A stretch of DNA of 64,000 nucleotides from Nicotiana tabacum (lineage: Eukaryota; Streptophyta; Magnoliopsida; Solanales; Solanaceae): the NCBI RefSeq assembly GCF_000715075.1, contig NC_134101.1:23428822-23492821 (forward strand). The letters run 5' to 3'. This document shows, one piece after another, positions 1 to 12,992 of the stretch. Every line of letters starts with the position of its first letter. Position 1 is the first letter of the stretch. The position numbers and the translations under genes are program-made. The notes under the pieces are model-generated. The model ran no database searches. It had not been told where the DNA came from and saw only the letters and a list, made by a program, of their open reading frames with translations.

Positions 1-879
1 GAGTTGTCCGTGCAGATTATAGCGCTAGGACTGAAGGAGCCCTTCCGGAGTCTGTACACACCCCCAGTGAGCGCAGGTACCTACCGAGTGCGAGTGCTGA
101 GTGCCGAGTGCTGAGTTACTGGTATGCAAGAGTGATTGTGAGGTATGCCCGAGTGGCAAGAGTGATTGTGAGGTATGCCCGAGTGGCACGAGTGACTGTG
201 AGGTCTGACCGAGTGGTTTTTTATGATTTCATCATTTTTTTTCTCACCTTTGCATTGAGCCTTTGTTTGAAAAACTATAGGAAAATAAAAAAATGATTTT
301 TATTGGAACTGGGTTTAAACGAGATGTTTGATTCAAATCCTGATTTTTAAGAGCATGTGGTATTTTACTGAGATTTCCTGATATGAACGTTATATGTTTT
401 ATTGCTTGTCACTACTGCTCAGTCATTATTTATTGTTTTACTTACTGAGTTGGCGTACTCACGTTACTCCTTGCACCTTGTGTGCAGATTCAGGTGTGGC
501 TGGACACAGTAGCGGTTATTGAGTGTTCTGGTTGCAGATTTTCTTGGAGATAGCAAGGTAGCTGTTTGGCGATCGCAGACCTTGCTCTTCTCCCTCTTAT
601 CTTCCTCTAGTAATATTTAGCTATTCTTCCAGGCTGAGTTAGCCTTGATATTGTTAGACAGATTATAGTAGATGCTCATGACTAGTGACACCCCGATGTC
701 GGACTTTTCTTTTCCGCACTTCTATTTTTCTTTGATTTGAACTCTTTAAATGGAGGTTTTTATGTTAAATAACCTTGAAATTATCTTTGAAATGAAAATA
801 TCATTTTTTTTGGAAATGAGTCGGCTTGCCTAGTTCCACGATAGGCGCCATCACGACAGGGGGTTAGTTTTGGGTCGTG
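1..879 (+). mobile_element. Tekay-type LTR fragment, plus orientation, cut by the window edge
   Basis: The fragment ends in GGGTCGTGA at 871-879, the mirror of the TGTCACGACCC that opens the LTR at 7280. It is an LTR end in sense orientation on the plus strand that lacks its final CA. Its first 110 bases are nearly the reverse complement of about 1,510-1,620, and it is a direct relative of the fragment at 36,826-37,842. Three 30-bp units lie at about 131-220. There is no coding content. The join at 880 runs straight into an LTR of opposite orientation that lacks its first ~390 bp. Confidence 0.75.
131..220 (+). repeat. 30-bp tandem repeat, 3 units, inside the LTR
   Basis: Units start at 131, 161 and 191 with the core AGTGATTGTGAGGTATGCCC. 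The same repeat, reverse-complemented, recurs at 1,388-1,500 and 8,178-8,260, so it is a conserved part of this LTR family. The 30-bp period keeps frames open but no protein is indicated. Confidence 0.8.
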
Positions 880-1387
880 AGAGTAAGTAACAAACCTAGT
901 CGTAGATTGAAAGTAGTGACGAGCTTCCACCAAGGTCGGGTCCAAAACTAATAGTCCACAACAATCCATAACAATATAAAGCAAAAAATACCAGAAGTAA
1001 CTCAGGGATAAAATACTCAGCCAAATAATGATTTAAAAAAATAGTAGTTCTTTATTTCAAATACATCAGTAAAAATACAAATCGTTTGCCGAAGTTACCA
1101 ATAATATGAATAGTTTGAAAATAATAAATTTCTCCAAAAATCTTCTCAATAATAAATAATATGTTTCATTTTCCTTCCGGATAACCCGTGTAAAAAAAAT
1201 GCATCACTATGCCCATCTGTCAAAACTGTGTGAGAAATCAAGAATGATGTGATGTTGTACAGCATGAGGAAAAATACATCTCTATGCATGTATGTCATGT
1301 GTGCATGCCAATGCGATGCAATTCAGTGATAAAATCATAAACAGTCCCTCGGGCAGAACATTACTCATATACAGTCCCTCGAGCAAA

Positions 1388-1500
1388 CCTCACAGTCACT
1401 CGTGCCACTCGGGCATACCTCATAATCACTCTTGCCACTAGGGCATACCTCACAATCACTCTTGCCACTCGGGCATACCTCACAATCACTCATTCCTCCT
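1388..1500 (-). repeat. 30-bp tandem repeat, about 3.7 units
   Basis: Units start at 1388, 1418, 1448 and 1478, each beginning CCTCACAATCACTCTTGCCA or a close variant. They are inverted relative to the array at 131-220. Confidence 0.8.
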
Positions 1501-2769
1501 AGTCACTCAGCACTCGGCACTCACACTTAGTAGATACCTGCGCTCACTGGGGTGTGTACAGACTCCGGAGGGGCTCCTTCAGCCCAAGCGCTATAATCTT
1601 CACGGACAACTCACGTGCTGCACGGACAACTCACGTGCTTTAATAATAAAGTATGTTGCAGGCGGGCAACCCCGATCCACACTCATCCTCACAATCAGGC
1701 CCTCGGCCGATATAAAACATGATGTGGCGTGCATCCAGATCCCATAAATTTGCAACATGCTGTGGCGTGCAGCCCGATCCCATAAATATCCTCACAAATC
1801 AGGCTCTCGGCCTCACTCAGTCATAAACCACTCAAGCCACTCCGGCATTTCAGTAAAACAGGGCATTCGGCCCAAAACATTTATATGCATCAAAATAGAG
1901 TCATAAACCTGAGATATGATATGCGATGAAATGAATATGAATGAGTATGAATTTTCAACATAACCAATAATTCACATTAATATGACCTCTGTGGGTCCCA
2001 ATAATACTGGCACAAAGCCTCAACATGATTTTTAATATGCTTTTCAGCTCAATTTCTTTAACTCATAAAACCTCATGGAAAATGCCAAGATTATTTAATT
2101 ATAAAATTTTACAGAAACAATTATGTCACAATTTCTATATTGTATTCCCACACGCCCATCACCTAGCATGTGCGTCACCTCCCAATAATTCACGAAATAC
2201 ATATATTCAGGGTTCATACCCTCAACTCCAAGATTAGAAGAGTTACTTACCTCAAACCATGTAATTCTTTACTCCGCTATGCCTTTGCCCTGTAAATTGG
2301 CCTCCAAATACCTTGAATCTAGCCACAATTGATTCGATTCAGTCAATACCAATTATTGTAATTAATTCCATATCAAAATGCTAATATTTTCCATAAAATC
2401 CGAAATTACACCCCAAAATTCACTTATGGGGCCCACATCTCAAAATCTGACGAAACTCACAAAATACGATAACCCATCCAATTACAAATTCAACCATACT
2501 AATTTCACTCAAATCTTACTCCAAATCGGTATTCAAACATGAAAAATTCGTTTTGTGACATTATAGAAACGTCCTTCTATTTCTCTTAAGATTCAATAAT
2601 CTTACACCAAAAATGAAGATTAATTCATGGAATATAATCACAAAGGAGTTAAGAACACTTACCCCAAGTTGTGTGAAAAATTACCTCTCCAAAATTGCCC
2701 AAACCGAGCTCCAAAATGTCCAAAATGAGAAAAAATCTCGGAACCCTCATTTTAAACACTACCCAAGCA

Positions 2770-3110
2770 TTTCCGCACCTGCGGTGCCTGGACTCGCACC
2801 TGCGCATCCGCATTTGAGGACAAAAATGCGCGCCTGTGGAAAACAGCCGGCCCTCTGAAATCTTGCATCTACGGCGCTATTTTCACATCTGCGGGCTTCG
2901 CAAATGCGCCTTCCCCTTCGCACCTACTGTCGCCTCATGCCAGCCCCAGTCCGCATCTGCGCCAATGCCTTCGCACCTGCGGCCTCGCAGATGCGGCAAA
3001 TTCCTTGCACCTGCGAGCATTGCCCAGTCCCACTCGTGGCCGCTTCTGTGGCTTATTTCACACATATGCGGCTTCGCACCTGCGATCAAAAGCTTCGCAT
3101 GTGCGATCAC
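2770..3110. repeat. Cluster of CpG-containing words (GCACCTGCG / GCAGATGCGG)
   Basis: This GC-rich island in an AT-rich LTR has many copies of short words built on GCACCTGCG, TTCGCACCTGCGG and their complements at irregular spacing. The right LTR has the same island at about 9,540-9,880. The open frames here are by-products of the composition; no protein family is recognised. Confidence 0.65.
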
Positions 3111-3798
3111 ACCAGTAGGCAGTAGTTCCAGCATTTCCTTAAGTCCAAATTTGATCTGTTAACAGTCTGAAACTCACTCGAGGCCATCGGGTCCCCTTCC
3201 GAACATACCAACAAGTTTCATAACATAAGGACCTACTCGAGTCCTCAAATCATACCTAACAACCTCAAAAATATGAACTATACACGGATTCAAGCCTAAT
3301 AAATTTCAAAATTTCCAAATTCTACAAACGACGCCGAAACCTATCAAATCACGTCCGATTGACCTCAAATTTTGCACAAAAGTCACATTTCACGTTATAG
3401 ACCTATTCAAATTTCCGGAATCGGATTCCGACTCCAATATCAAAAAGTCAAACCCCCGGTCAAACTACCAAAAAATTTAACTTTCGGTAATTCAAGCCAA
3501 ATTCCACTACGGACCTCCAAATAATTTTACGGACACGCTCCTAAGTCAAAAATCACCATACGGAGCTATTGAAATCATCAAAACTTAATTCTGGGGTTGT
3601 TTATACATAAGTCGACATCCGGTTACTATTTTAACTTAAGCATTAAACATTGGAACTAAGTGTTCCAATTCATTCCAAAACCTCACCGGACCCGAACCAT
3701 TTACCCCTGCAATTCACACAATAGCTGCAAAGTACAATTCGAGCAGTAAAGTGGGAAGCAGGGTTGTAATACTCAAAACAACCGGACTGGTCGTTACA

Positions 3799-3811
3799 TT
3801 CTCCCCCACTT
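3799..3811 (-). other. Polypurine tract of the LARD element
   Basis: The plus strand reads TTCTCCCCCACTT directly after the LTR end, so on the minus strand AAGTGGGGGAGAA precedes TGTAACGACC. This is the expected position and composition of a plus-strand priming site. Confidence 0.7.
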
Positions 3812-6800
3812 AAATATACGTTCGTCCTCGAACGTGCCAAGAGTTATTTCTAAGCCATCAAATCACTGTTCCATCTTATCACGCAAGTACCCCGGGGGTG
3901 AATCCACGTCACCCTATTCCATATGAGCTTGACAACACAATACAACTGAAAATCCTTAATTTAACCTTAGCCCAAAAACATTGGAATTTAATTTCTATCC
4001 TTTAGAATTTCTTTCAAGACACGAATCTTACATTTATACACTGTATTAGTTTGAACAAGCTGTATCAAGCTATAACCATAACCACAGATATAATCAACCA
4101 ACATATTACACAACTCGCATGCTCGTAGCACCATTCCTGATCGCAGTGACTACTCCAAAACCAACTGCATACTAGTATTAAACCCATATCAAACCAAACC
4201 TCATCCCAAAACCTTTGTACACTGATGATGATAAAAGAAACACACAGAATATCGTAACCCCTTATCAGACCAACAAGTCATGGAGATCTCTCGCCCCAAC
4301 CAGAACCATAATCCCTTTCTGAGCTGACTTTCAATATTCTACTCCCGAATATACTAAAATCAAACCTGATAGTACTCATTCTAGGTCCAACGACGTTATA
4401 TTACTAAACACAATTGTTACATAGACATGCCTCACCAATATAAATCAGAGCCACAACTCGTGCCATCCGTGCACTAATACGCAACAATTCAAATGTACCC
4501 AGTCATGAAAAATGACTCAAATGAGAGAACTGCCCCGCCAAATTAACAAGTACCTCCACAACAAAACGCTGAAAATTCATCATACACCGTAGAACCATCA
4601 TCTAATTCTAGCATGAAGTTCATGTTATATACTCTGAGCCACCCTGCTCCGAATTAATAACGACGGAGAGGCAAATGATAAAAAATACATACAAAATCTG
4701 AAAGGACATAACCATTACGCTATCGATCATGCAATACCCAAATACTCATCACACTCAAATTCCGCTATAAATCTCAAATAGAACTGCACCATCTGTGCAC
4801 ATAACCAATGAATCACAACTCCTCGTAGCATAAAGGAGTAACTCAAAAATCATTTGAGAACACGAATAAGTTTAACATCGACCAAATGACACATCCCTCA
4901 ATAATAGCAGTATGGAGCCAACCATTCCGGCTCGGTGTAAAACACACATCTTCATTGGGCCTACCTATGGACCCCCAAATCAACTCGGGTTACCCACAAA
5001 TAGATAAAAATCCCTCCGAAAATCCATAATGACTGAATCATAACATATTTTATCATCTGGTTAGCTTCGGCCGCAACTTCACTGTCCACAACCATGAAAC
5101 AATCTGCTCCTGAGAACTCCCAATCTCCAAATCCATAGAACACACGAATCACTATATTTGATTTCATCTCCACTGCCTGAATGCCTAACAGCTCTCTCAC
5201 ACACGATCATCCCACGAGAAATACTTTGAAAGTTCTTCCGTACCACTTGAGAAAATTTGAATATCAACAGTCTATCAACCATGTGAGTACCGCAATACCA
5301 ATTTATACATCCGTAAGTCAAAATACAATGCGCCTTCTGAAGTCCGCCCCTTTCTCACACAACACCAAGTAGTAATAGTATTCATCTAGTTATTTCAAAC
5401 CATCCATGTTTTCCAACATTCGTTACCTTCTCTTCAAGACTGTACTGCCACCTTGTACATGGAAATCTAGCTTTTGTATAACACATAACATCTATCTTTC
5501 CATCATGTGAAAACCAAAAGAATCTTATTATCAACTTTGAGCCACCAATAATTTACATACCATTTTAGTTAGAAACCTTTCTCTTGCTTATTTCCAGGAG
5601 GAAATCACAATACACAATACGTTCTCCACACCGGTAGAAACCATCAAGAATACTTTGAAATCCATTTGCACATAATCAAGCCCTTAAAACTAAATTCCTC
5701 TAACTCGACCAAGCCACACAGATTGCCAAGTCCAGGTGTATTTCCACAAAGCACCTGTAGAAAACCCCCACACCATAAGCACCCAAAGAACCGATCATAT
5801 CCATTACCATACTGATCCAACATACTACCCAGTTGTCCTATTTTTCTTCGAGTCCCTTCCGAATTTGTCTTCAGATTGATACTTCTTCTTGCTAAAATAC
5901 CATGATCTTTAACCACAACTCACCCTAAAAATCTTAGCTACATTACACCGCTCAAATGGGCCAAAAGACGCGTGCCCCATTAGCACAACAACACTCAAAG
6001 AAGTAACTCTATTCTAATACCCCCAATCAAATTCATACTCTGTGCGTACTACATATTTTGAAAATAACAACTCGCTCATCCCACGATTTTTCCTATACTC
6101 ATCCGTGTAATATAATCCGTAACCAGGAATTTTCCTTATTCGAGTCATTTTCGAACTCAACCTCTGCAAGTCATCACTGATTCCCAAGTATACTTTAGAC
6201 CCAACAAAATTTTGACACATACCCATGAATTGATTTGTCTATAACAGGCTCCCCCACTTGGCTCAAAGACATAGATCAAAACACTCCATAATTCACAATA
6301 CCCATACCCTATTACTATCATAATACTGTAGTCAGTGCCACAAAATTCTTCTCAAGCTCATGCAATGCCAACCATAAAAATATCCCAAATCATCCGCTAA
6401 GATCATAATCATTCTCTTGATACTCAGGTCGACTTTCTCAGCCAAATTCGAATTCAAATCTCCACACATATGCCCCACTGGCAGAAAAGAAACTCTCCAC
6501 TCACATCATAAGGAATACACCTACGTAGATTACTCCGCAAGGGATAACCCACCTGCTTAGCCTCAAACTGGTATCTTGTTATACCCTTTCGCAGTCACAA
6601 TTACTATGTAATCACTTAGTCTATCTGAGTCCAAACTCACTAACCAGACATGAGAATTTAATTTGTCCCAAAATTTAACAATCGTGAAAGATGCTTCAAA
6701 ACATTAACACTCGATAATGTACGTCACATCAAATCAAAAATCAAGCATCCAATGGCCTTCATTTTACATATAAAGGAAACACTTCTCGTTATGTTCAAAT

Positions 6801-7265
6801 CGTCTTAACACATCCCGCGGTCACATCATACCCATCATACCGTCATTTCACCGCTCATCGAGCCACAAATTTCATTGTAGGGTCATCACCGGACATATAA
6901 GTCCAATTGTACGAGTTACAAATGAAGCTACCGAGCTTAAGTTGCGATCTAAACCTGGCCTCAAGTCCTTCAGACTTGCCCATCACCAAAACACAGAATA
7001 CACATCTCCAACATCATTCATGGAATCACAAGCCGGTGATGTACAGCTGATACTGAGCACTCATATGCGCATACGAATATGTGGAAGGAATTCAAAGAGT
7101 TTAGGTCTCAAACTGAATCAACATCGCACGATAAGGAAAGAAAAATGGGAAGTATATATCCTAAATGCCATGTAGCCTCTCGAAGATAAGTATGGATGTC
7201 ATCATAACGATCCGCAAGACTCTACTAGACACTTTCTCATGACTTGTAAAACCTATGAACCTAGA
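3812..7265 (-). mobile_element. Noncoding interior of the LARD element
   Basis: About 3.45 kb with no recognisable gag/pol motif. The longest frames (for example 5,644-5,916 minus) have no family resemblance and are interrupted. The segment next to the PBS (about 7,160-7,265) resembles 29,440-29,542 of the other Tekay-related element, so a 5' leader is conserved while the coding body is not. I see no further structure here. Confidence 0.6.
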
Positions 7266-7277
7266 GCTCTGATACCA
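7266..7277 (-). other. Primer binding site, initiator tRNA-Met type
   Basis: The minus strand reads TGGTATCAGAGC, the common PBS of plant elements primed by initiator tRNA-Met, separated by two bases from the LTR end (7,280). It fixes the element on the minus strand. Confidence 0.85.
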
Positions 7278-8177
7278 CCTGTCACGACCCAAAATCCAAC
7301 CAGTATTGATGGCACCTAACCCAACCCGCTAGGTAAGCCAACTTTCAATTATCCAATTCTAATAATAGTTATTAAAAAAATTTAAGTGAATAACGATCTT
7401 AATCTTATACAATCCCCAAGAACTGGTAGTATAAATCATGAGCTTCTAAGAATAGAGTATACAAAGCGGGAATGAAATAAATACATAGTCTGTTTGAATA
7501 ATACATAAACAGAGCTTTTATAAATCTAAGGCTACCCTGAACAAGAGGCAGCTACAATAGGAATGCAGGTACATCTTCAAATCCCGCAACAATCGAGCAC
7601 AGCAACAACAACAGCCAACATCTGCACGCAATGTGCAGAAGTGTAGTATCATTACAACCGACCCCATGTACTGAGTAAGTAACAAACCTAGCCGTAGATT
7701 GAAATTAGTGACGAGCTTCCACCAAGGTCGGGTCCAAAACCAATAGTCCAAAACAATCCATAACAACATAAAGCAAATAATACCAGAAGTAACTCAGGGA
7801 TAAAATACTCAGCCAAATAATGATTTAAAAAAATAGTAGTTCTTTCTTTCAAATACATTAGTGAAAATCCAAATCGTTTGCCGAAGTTGCCAATAATATG
7901 AATAGTTTGAAAACAATAAATTTCTTCAAAAATCTTCTCAATAATAAATAATATGTTTCATTTTTTTCGGATAACCCGTGTAAAACAAATACATCACTAT
8001 GCCCATCTGTCAAAAATGTGTGAGAAATCATGAATGATCTGATGTTGTACAGCATGAGGAAAAATACATCTCTATGCATGTATGTCATGTGTTCATGCCA
8101 ATGCAATACAATTCAGTGATACAATCATAAACAACCCCTCGGGCAGAACATCACTCATATACAACCCCTCGGGCAAA

Positions 8178-8260
8178 CCTCACAGTCACTCATGCCACTC
8201 GGGCATACCTCACAATCACTCTTGCAACTCGGGCATACCTCACAATCACTCATGCCTCCC
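8178..8260 (-). repeat. 30-bp tandem repeat, about 2.8 units
   Basis: Units start at 8178, 8208 and 8238. This is the same repeat as at 1,388-1,500. Confidence 0.75.
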
Positions 8261-9539
8261 AGTCACTCATGCCTCCCAGTCACTCAGCACTCGGCACTCG
8301 CACTTAGTAGGTACCTGCGCTCACTAGGGTGTGTACAGACTCTGGAGGGGCTCCTTCAGCCCAAGCGCTATAATTTTCACGAACAACTCACGCGCTATAA
8401 TAATAAAGTATGTTGCAAGCGGGCAGCCCCGATCCACACTCATCCTCACAATCAGGCCCTCGGCCGATATCAAACATGCTGCGGCGTGCAGCCCGATCCC
8501 ATAAATATACAACATGCTGCGGCGTGTAGCCCGATCCCATAAATATCTTCACAAATCAGGCCCTCAGCCTCACTCAGTCATAAACTTCTCAAGTCAGTCG
8601 GGCATTTCAGTAAAACAGGGCATTCGGCCCAAAATATTTATATGCATCAAAATAGAGTCATAAAACTGAGTTATGATATGCAATGAAATGAATGACTGAG
8701 TATGAGTTTTTCAATTTAAAACAAATAATTCACAGCAATATGACCTCTGTGGGTCCCAATAATACTGGCACATAGCCTCAATCACGATTTTTAATATGCT
8801 TTTCAGCTTAATTTCTCTAACTCATAAAATGCATGAAAAATACCAAGATTATTTAACTACAAAATTCCACAGAAATAATTATGTCACAATTTCTATAGTG
8901 CACTCCCACACGCCCGTCACCTAGCATGTGCGTCGCCTCCCAACAATTCACGAAATACATATATTCAGGGTTCATACCCTCAACTCCAAGATTAGAAGAG
9001 TTACTTACCTCGAACAGGCCAAATCCAATGTCGAGCAAGCTAAGCAATGCTCCAGAAATTCCATTATGCGCGTATCAACTTCCAAACGGCTCGAATCTAG
9101 TCACAATAATTTGACTCAGTCCACACAATTTATAAGAATTAATTCCATATCAAAACGCTAATATTTTCCATAAAATCCAAAATTACGCCCCAAAAATCAC
9201 TTGTGGGGCCCACGTCTCAAACTCTGACGAAACTCACAAAATACAATAACCTATTCAATTACAAGTTCAACCATACTAATTTCACTCAAATTCGACTCCA
9301 AATCGGTATTCAAACTTGAAAATTTTGTTTTGTAACATTATAGAAATTTTTTTCTCTTTCTCTTGAAGATTCAATAATCTTACACCAAAAATGAAGATTA
9401 ATTTATGAAATATAATCACAAGGGAGTTAAAAATACTTACCCCAAGTTGTGTGGAAAATTTTCTCTGCAAAATCTCCCAAACCGAGCTCCAAAATGAGAA
9501 AAAATCTCGGAACCCTCGTTTTAAACACTGCCCAGGCAT

Positions 9540-9880
9540 TTCCGCACCTGCAGTGCCTGGTCTCGCACCTGCGCATCCGCATTTGCAGACAAAAATGCGC
9601 GCCAGTGGAAAATAGTCGGCCCTCTAAAATCTCGCATCTGCGGCGCTATTTTCGCATTTGCGGGCTTCGCAGATGTGTATTCCCCTTCGCACCTACGGTC
9701 GCCTCACACCAGCCCCAGTCCGCATCTGCGCCAACGCCTTCGCACCTGCGGCCTCGCAGATACGGCAAATTCCTCGCACCTATGAGCACTGCTCAGTCCC
9801 ACTCTTGGACGCTCTTGCGGCTTATTTCACGCACATGCGACTTCGTACCTGCGATCAAAAGCTTCGCAGGTGCGATCACA
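9540..9880. repeat. CpG-word cluster in the right LARD LTR
   Basis: Counterpart of 2,770-3,110, with CGCACCTGCG, GCATCTGCGG and GCTTCGCAGGTGCG words between AT-rich flanks. Frames across it (9,449-9,997 plus) are compositional. Confidence 0.6.
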
Positions 9881-10569
9881 CCAGTAGGCAGCAGTTCCAA
9901 CATTTCCTTAAGTCCAAATTTGATCTGTTTACTGTCCGAAACGCACCCGAGGCCCTCGGGTCCCCGTCCGAATATACCAACAAGTTTCATAACATAACAC
10001 GAACCTACTCGAGTCCTTAAATCATACCTAACAACCTCAAAAATATGAACTACACACGGATTCAAGTCTAATAAATTTTCAAATTTTCAAATTCTACAAA
10101 CGACGCTGAAACCTATCAAATCACGTTCGATTGACCTCAAATTTTGCACACAAGTCACATTTCACGTTACAGACCTATTCAAATTTCAGGAATCGGATTC
10201 CGATCCCGTTATCAAAAGTCAAACCCCCGGTCAAACTTCCCAAAAATTCAACTTTCAGCAATTCAAGCCAAATTCCACTACGGACCTCCAAATAATTTTT
10301 CGGACATGCTCCTAAGTCCAAAATTACCATACGAAGCTATTGGAATCATCAAAACTCCATTCCAGGGTCATTTACACATAAGTCAACATCCGGCTACTAT
10401 TTTAACTTAAGCTTTAAACCTTAAAACTAAGTGTTCCAATTCATTCCAAAACCTCACCGGACCCGAACCATTTACCCCAGCAATTCACACAACAACTGCA
10501 AAGTAAAATTCGAGTAGTAAAGGGGGAAGCGGGGTTGTAATACTCAAAATGATCGGTCAGGTCGTTACA

Positions 10570-11600
10570 ATATGGATATCATCTGGTTACTTAAATAGTA
10601 ACCGAATATTTCCTCATACTCAATTTTTTACATATCAACGATACCAATCTATCGTACTCTAATGTAAGTGAAAACTTAACAGTACACTATAGAGAACAAC
10701 TATAGTGTACTGAGTTATTCTCCATGATAACCTCATCTCCCAATATAACACAACCCTAATTTTTCGCTCTTCATACATTATGGCAAAATGCAGAAAAAGT
10801 TAAGTAAACAAATATTTCAGAATGAGTAAAGGTAAATAAAAAGGATGCAGAAGACTGAATTTTTCAGAATGAATTTTTTAAGAAAGAATGAAGCTCCTTA
10901 AATAAGCAAAAAAGTTGTGCTGGGGGTACAATAATTGTTAGTGTATAGCGCATTAATTAAAGGCGCAATATATATAGTGCAGTAAAGCTATGCGCTATAC
11001 CAACCAATTATTATTAGTCAGTCAATTAAGAAGTATAGCGCATGGACTACATGCGCTATACATTAACGGAGAAATGTGTTGTTAAGGTATAGCGCATGTA
11101 ATTCATGTGTTGTGTATAAAATGGTCATCGGTTATTTTTCACCTATTTTTATGCTTTGAGTCCAAAAAATCATACTTTGATTCTGGACTCCAGATAACAC
11201 TATTCTCAAGCATGTGGACAGTACTTCCTTGTTAAGTAGAAAAGAGAGTGGATTTTCATCTCACACTTTCTTGCATTTTTCATTCCTATCTCTATTAGCA
11301 CACATCAACTCTATTAATTTAACTCTACTAAAATTCACTCAACTTATGGGATCATTTTTACAAATACACTTCTCTCTTATTTGATTCACTCACATTTGAG
11401 ACACTCACATACACAGTAAATAGAAAACTCACTTACTTAAAGACACGACACACTAAACCCGCCATATTCACACATTAAACCAAATATTCTGACATCAACA
11501 CAATTCACAAAAAATACACTCATTCACTCACACGGGAATTCTCACACAGTTTACGCTCTACAAGGAAAAACCTAACCAAAATCCCTACCCTTAAGCTGCT
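10570..11600. other. Intergenic AT-rich stretch with TATAGCGCAT words
   Basis: No coding sequence is recognised. Between 10,945 and 11,110 the word TATAGCGCAT or its complement ATGCGCTATA recurs about six times, including a perfect 12-bp inverted pair (11,033-11,044 and 11,050-11,061). The remainder is AT-rich, with a TCACTCACA-rich run leading into the LINE region. Confidence 0.5.
11033..11061. repeat. Perfect 12-bp palindrome with a 5-nt spacer
   Basis: The arms read GTATAGCGCATG and CATGCGCTATAC, separated by GACTA. Confidence 0.85.
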
Positions 11601-11664
11601 ACCGCCATCACTATATCATCTTGTGAAGGCTTTTCTTCACGCAGCACAATCAAGTTGTCACCTT

Positions 11665-12135
11665 ATTCTCTTCTCTACCTTCGCTATTGCCTATGACCAC
11701 CATGTTAACACACCTAAATTCCATCTCTACCTATCAACTAATAGTAAATTGGCACCCACAATTTCACATAGAATAATATATAGAGGAACAATAGAGTTTC
11801 TGATGGAATTTTGAGGGTGGGACCATTTGCTGGTAGTGGGCCTATGGACATCTTGGGATTCCATTGGGTTAGTGGAAGTTAGAGAGAGGGTGGTCTTTCT
11901 CCTCTCCACCTTCGATGTTGCCTATGACCACCATGTAAATCCACCTAAATTCCATCTTTGTCTGTCAACTAATGGTAAACTGGCACTCACAATCTCACAG
12001 AGAATAATATATAGAGTGACAATAGAGTTTCTAATAAAATTTTGAGGGTGGGGTTGTTTTGTCAGTAGTGGAGTTGTGGACATCTTGGGATTCTGTTGGG
12101 TTAGTTGAAGTTATAGAGAGAGGGTGGTCTTTCTC
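11665..12135 (+). repeat. Two 231-bp tandem units at the LINE 5' end
   Basis: AATTTCACATAGAATAATAT near 11,760 recurs as AATCTCACAGAGAATAATAT near 11,991, a period of about 231 bp. The flanking text (GCCTATGACCACCATGT, GTGGACATCTTGGGATTC) recurs at the same period. Tandem promoter-like monomers are known at the 5' end of some L1 elements; that role here is inference. Confidence 0.65.
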
Positions 12136-12161
12136 CACCGGAACCTCCTGATATTCCCACT

Positions 12162-12992
12162 GTGACACACCAACTGGAAATAAAGGAAGATGCACTCCAA
12201 AAAAACTCCTTTAAGGAAATCCTAATGGAAAAGAATCTAGTTTCCTCTACTTCTTATGCCCTAACTCACCCGCCACCCCCTACCCCATCGTTTGAATTGA
12301 ACGTGGGGAACATCCCAATTCCTTTGACAAACAAAGATAAAATCAGGCTATACAACCCATGAAAAAATTCCCTAATTGTTATACTATTTTGGAAAAAAAT
12401 CCCATATCTAGTGTTGCGAGCAAAGCTTGAACACTTATGGAAACCGATTGAACCCCTTGTTTTTATCGATCTGGGCTAGGAGTTCTTCATACTGAAATTC
12501 AATCTTGAGGATAGCATGAACAAGATTTTAACATATGGGCCATGGTTTGTGTCGGGTCATTTTTTATCGGAACGTCGATGGGAACCAAATTTTGTTTAAG
12601 AGGAATCGAAGCTAGACATAACAGCAATGTGGATCAGGCTACCAGAGTTGCTGACGGAAATTTATGACAAAACTATCCTAGAGCAGGTTGGAAACAAAAT
12701 TGGAAAACTATTAAAGATTGACACTTGTACCACGTCCACCCTAAGAGGAAGATACGCTAGGATATGTGTTCAAGTGGCTCTAGAAATTCTGGTTACCACC
12801 GCGGTAACCATAGGCACCCACAACCAACCAATCATGTGCAAGGGTGAGGGGATCCTTTGTAAGGGCTATGAGCAGATTGGGCAGACGTTGAGAAGTTGTT
12901 CATTCAAGGTCAAACCCAAAGACGCAAATAATAACCCCGATCCCACTAACACCTCAACCGGAGAAGCAATAATGCAGAATGGAGATTCCTAA
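12162..12992 (+). pseudogene. LINE ORF1, DUF4283-like RNA-binding domain (broken)
   Basis: Pieces in neighbouring frames form the DUF4283 plus zinc-knuckle layout of plant LINE ORF1 proteins. A region about 12,365-12,600 carries the LxxxWKP...VFIDLG and GPWFVSGHFLS-type signatures. The 121-residue frame from 12,627 continues with MWIRLPELLTEIYDK, GKLLKIDTCTTSTLRGRYAR and a knuckle-like LCKGYEQIGQTLRSC in which the second Cys and the His are lost. Stops (for example before 12,490 and 12,605) interrupt it. ORF1p normally binds the LINE RNA to form the RNP. Confident as family, certain as non-functional. Confidence 0.7.

Larger units (their letters stand above)
881..3798 (-). repeat. 3' LTR of the LARD element, 5' part missing
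   Basis: This region is collinear with 7,673-10,569 of the right LTR and ends in GTCGTTACA at 3,790-3,798. The first ~394 bp seen in the right LTR are absent at the 880 junction. It contains the 30-bp repeats (1,388-1,500) and a cluster of GCACCTGCG/GCAGATGCGG-type words at about 2,770-3,110. Confidence 0.75.
881..10569 (-). mobile_element. Non-autonomous long-LTR retrotransposon (LARD-like, Tekay-related)
   Basis: Two long LTRs (881-3,798, truncated; 7,280-10,569, full length) flank a 3.48 kb interior. The element lies on the minus strand: a PBS matching the plant initiator tRNA-Met type (TGGTATCAGAGC) sits 2 nt inside the right LTR, and a purine tract (minus strand) abuts the left LTR. The interior shows no gag, protease, RT or integrase motif in any frame, only scattered short frames. 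Long LTRs with a noncoding interior define LARD-type elements, which depend on a related autonomous element. The LTR start TGTCACGACCC and the PBS are shared with the Tekay LTR at 29,557, so a Tekay chromovirus is the likely helper (inference). Confidence 0.75.
7280..10569 (-). repeat. 5' LTR of the LARD element, 3,290 bp
   Basis: On the plus strand it starts TGTCACGACCC and ends GTCGTTACA, giving TG...CA termini. It contains the 30-bp repeats (8,178-8,260) and the CpG-word cluster (9,540-9,880). The flank after 10,569 is ATATG; the matching duplication cannot be tested because the other LTR has lost its outer end. Confidence 0.8.

Noticed and set aside
1388..1500. Possible CRISPR-like array of 30-bp repeats
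   Set aside because: Units are contiguous without spacers, inside a plant LTR.
9449..9997. 182-codon open frame on the plus strand
   Set aside because: It lies in the CpG-word cluster of an LTR, the homologous region at 2,836-3,162 does not keep it, and no domain is seen.
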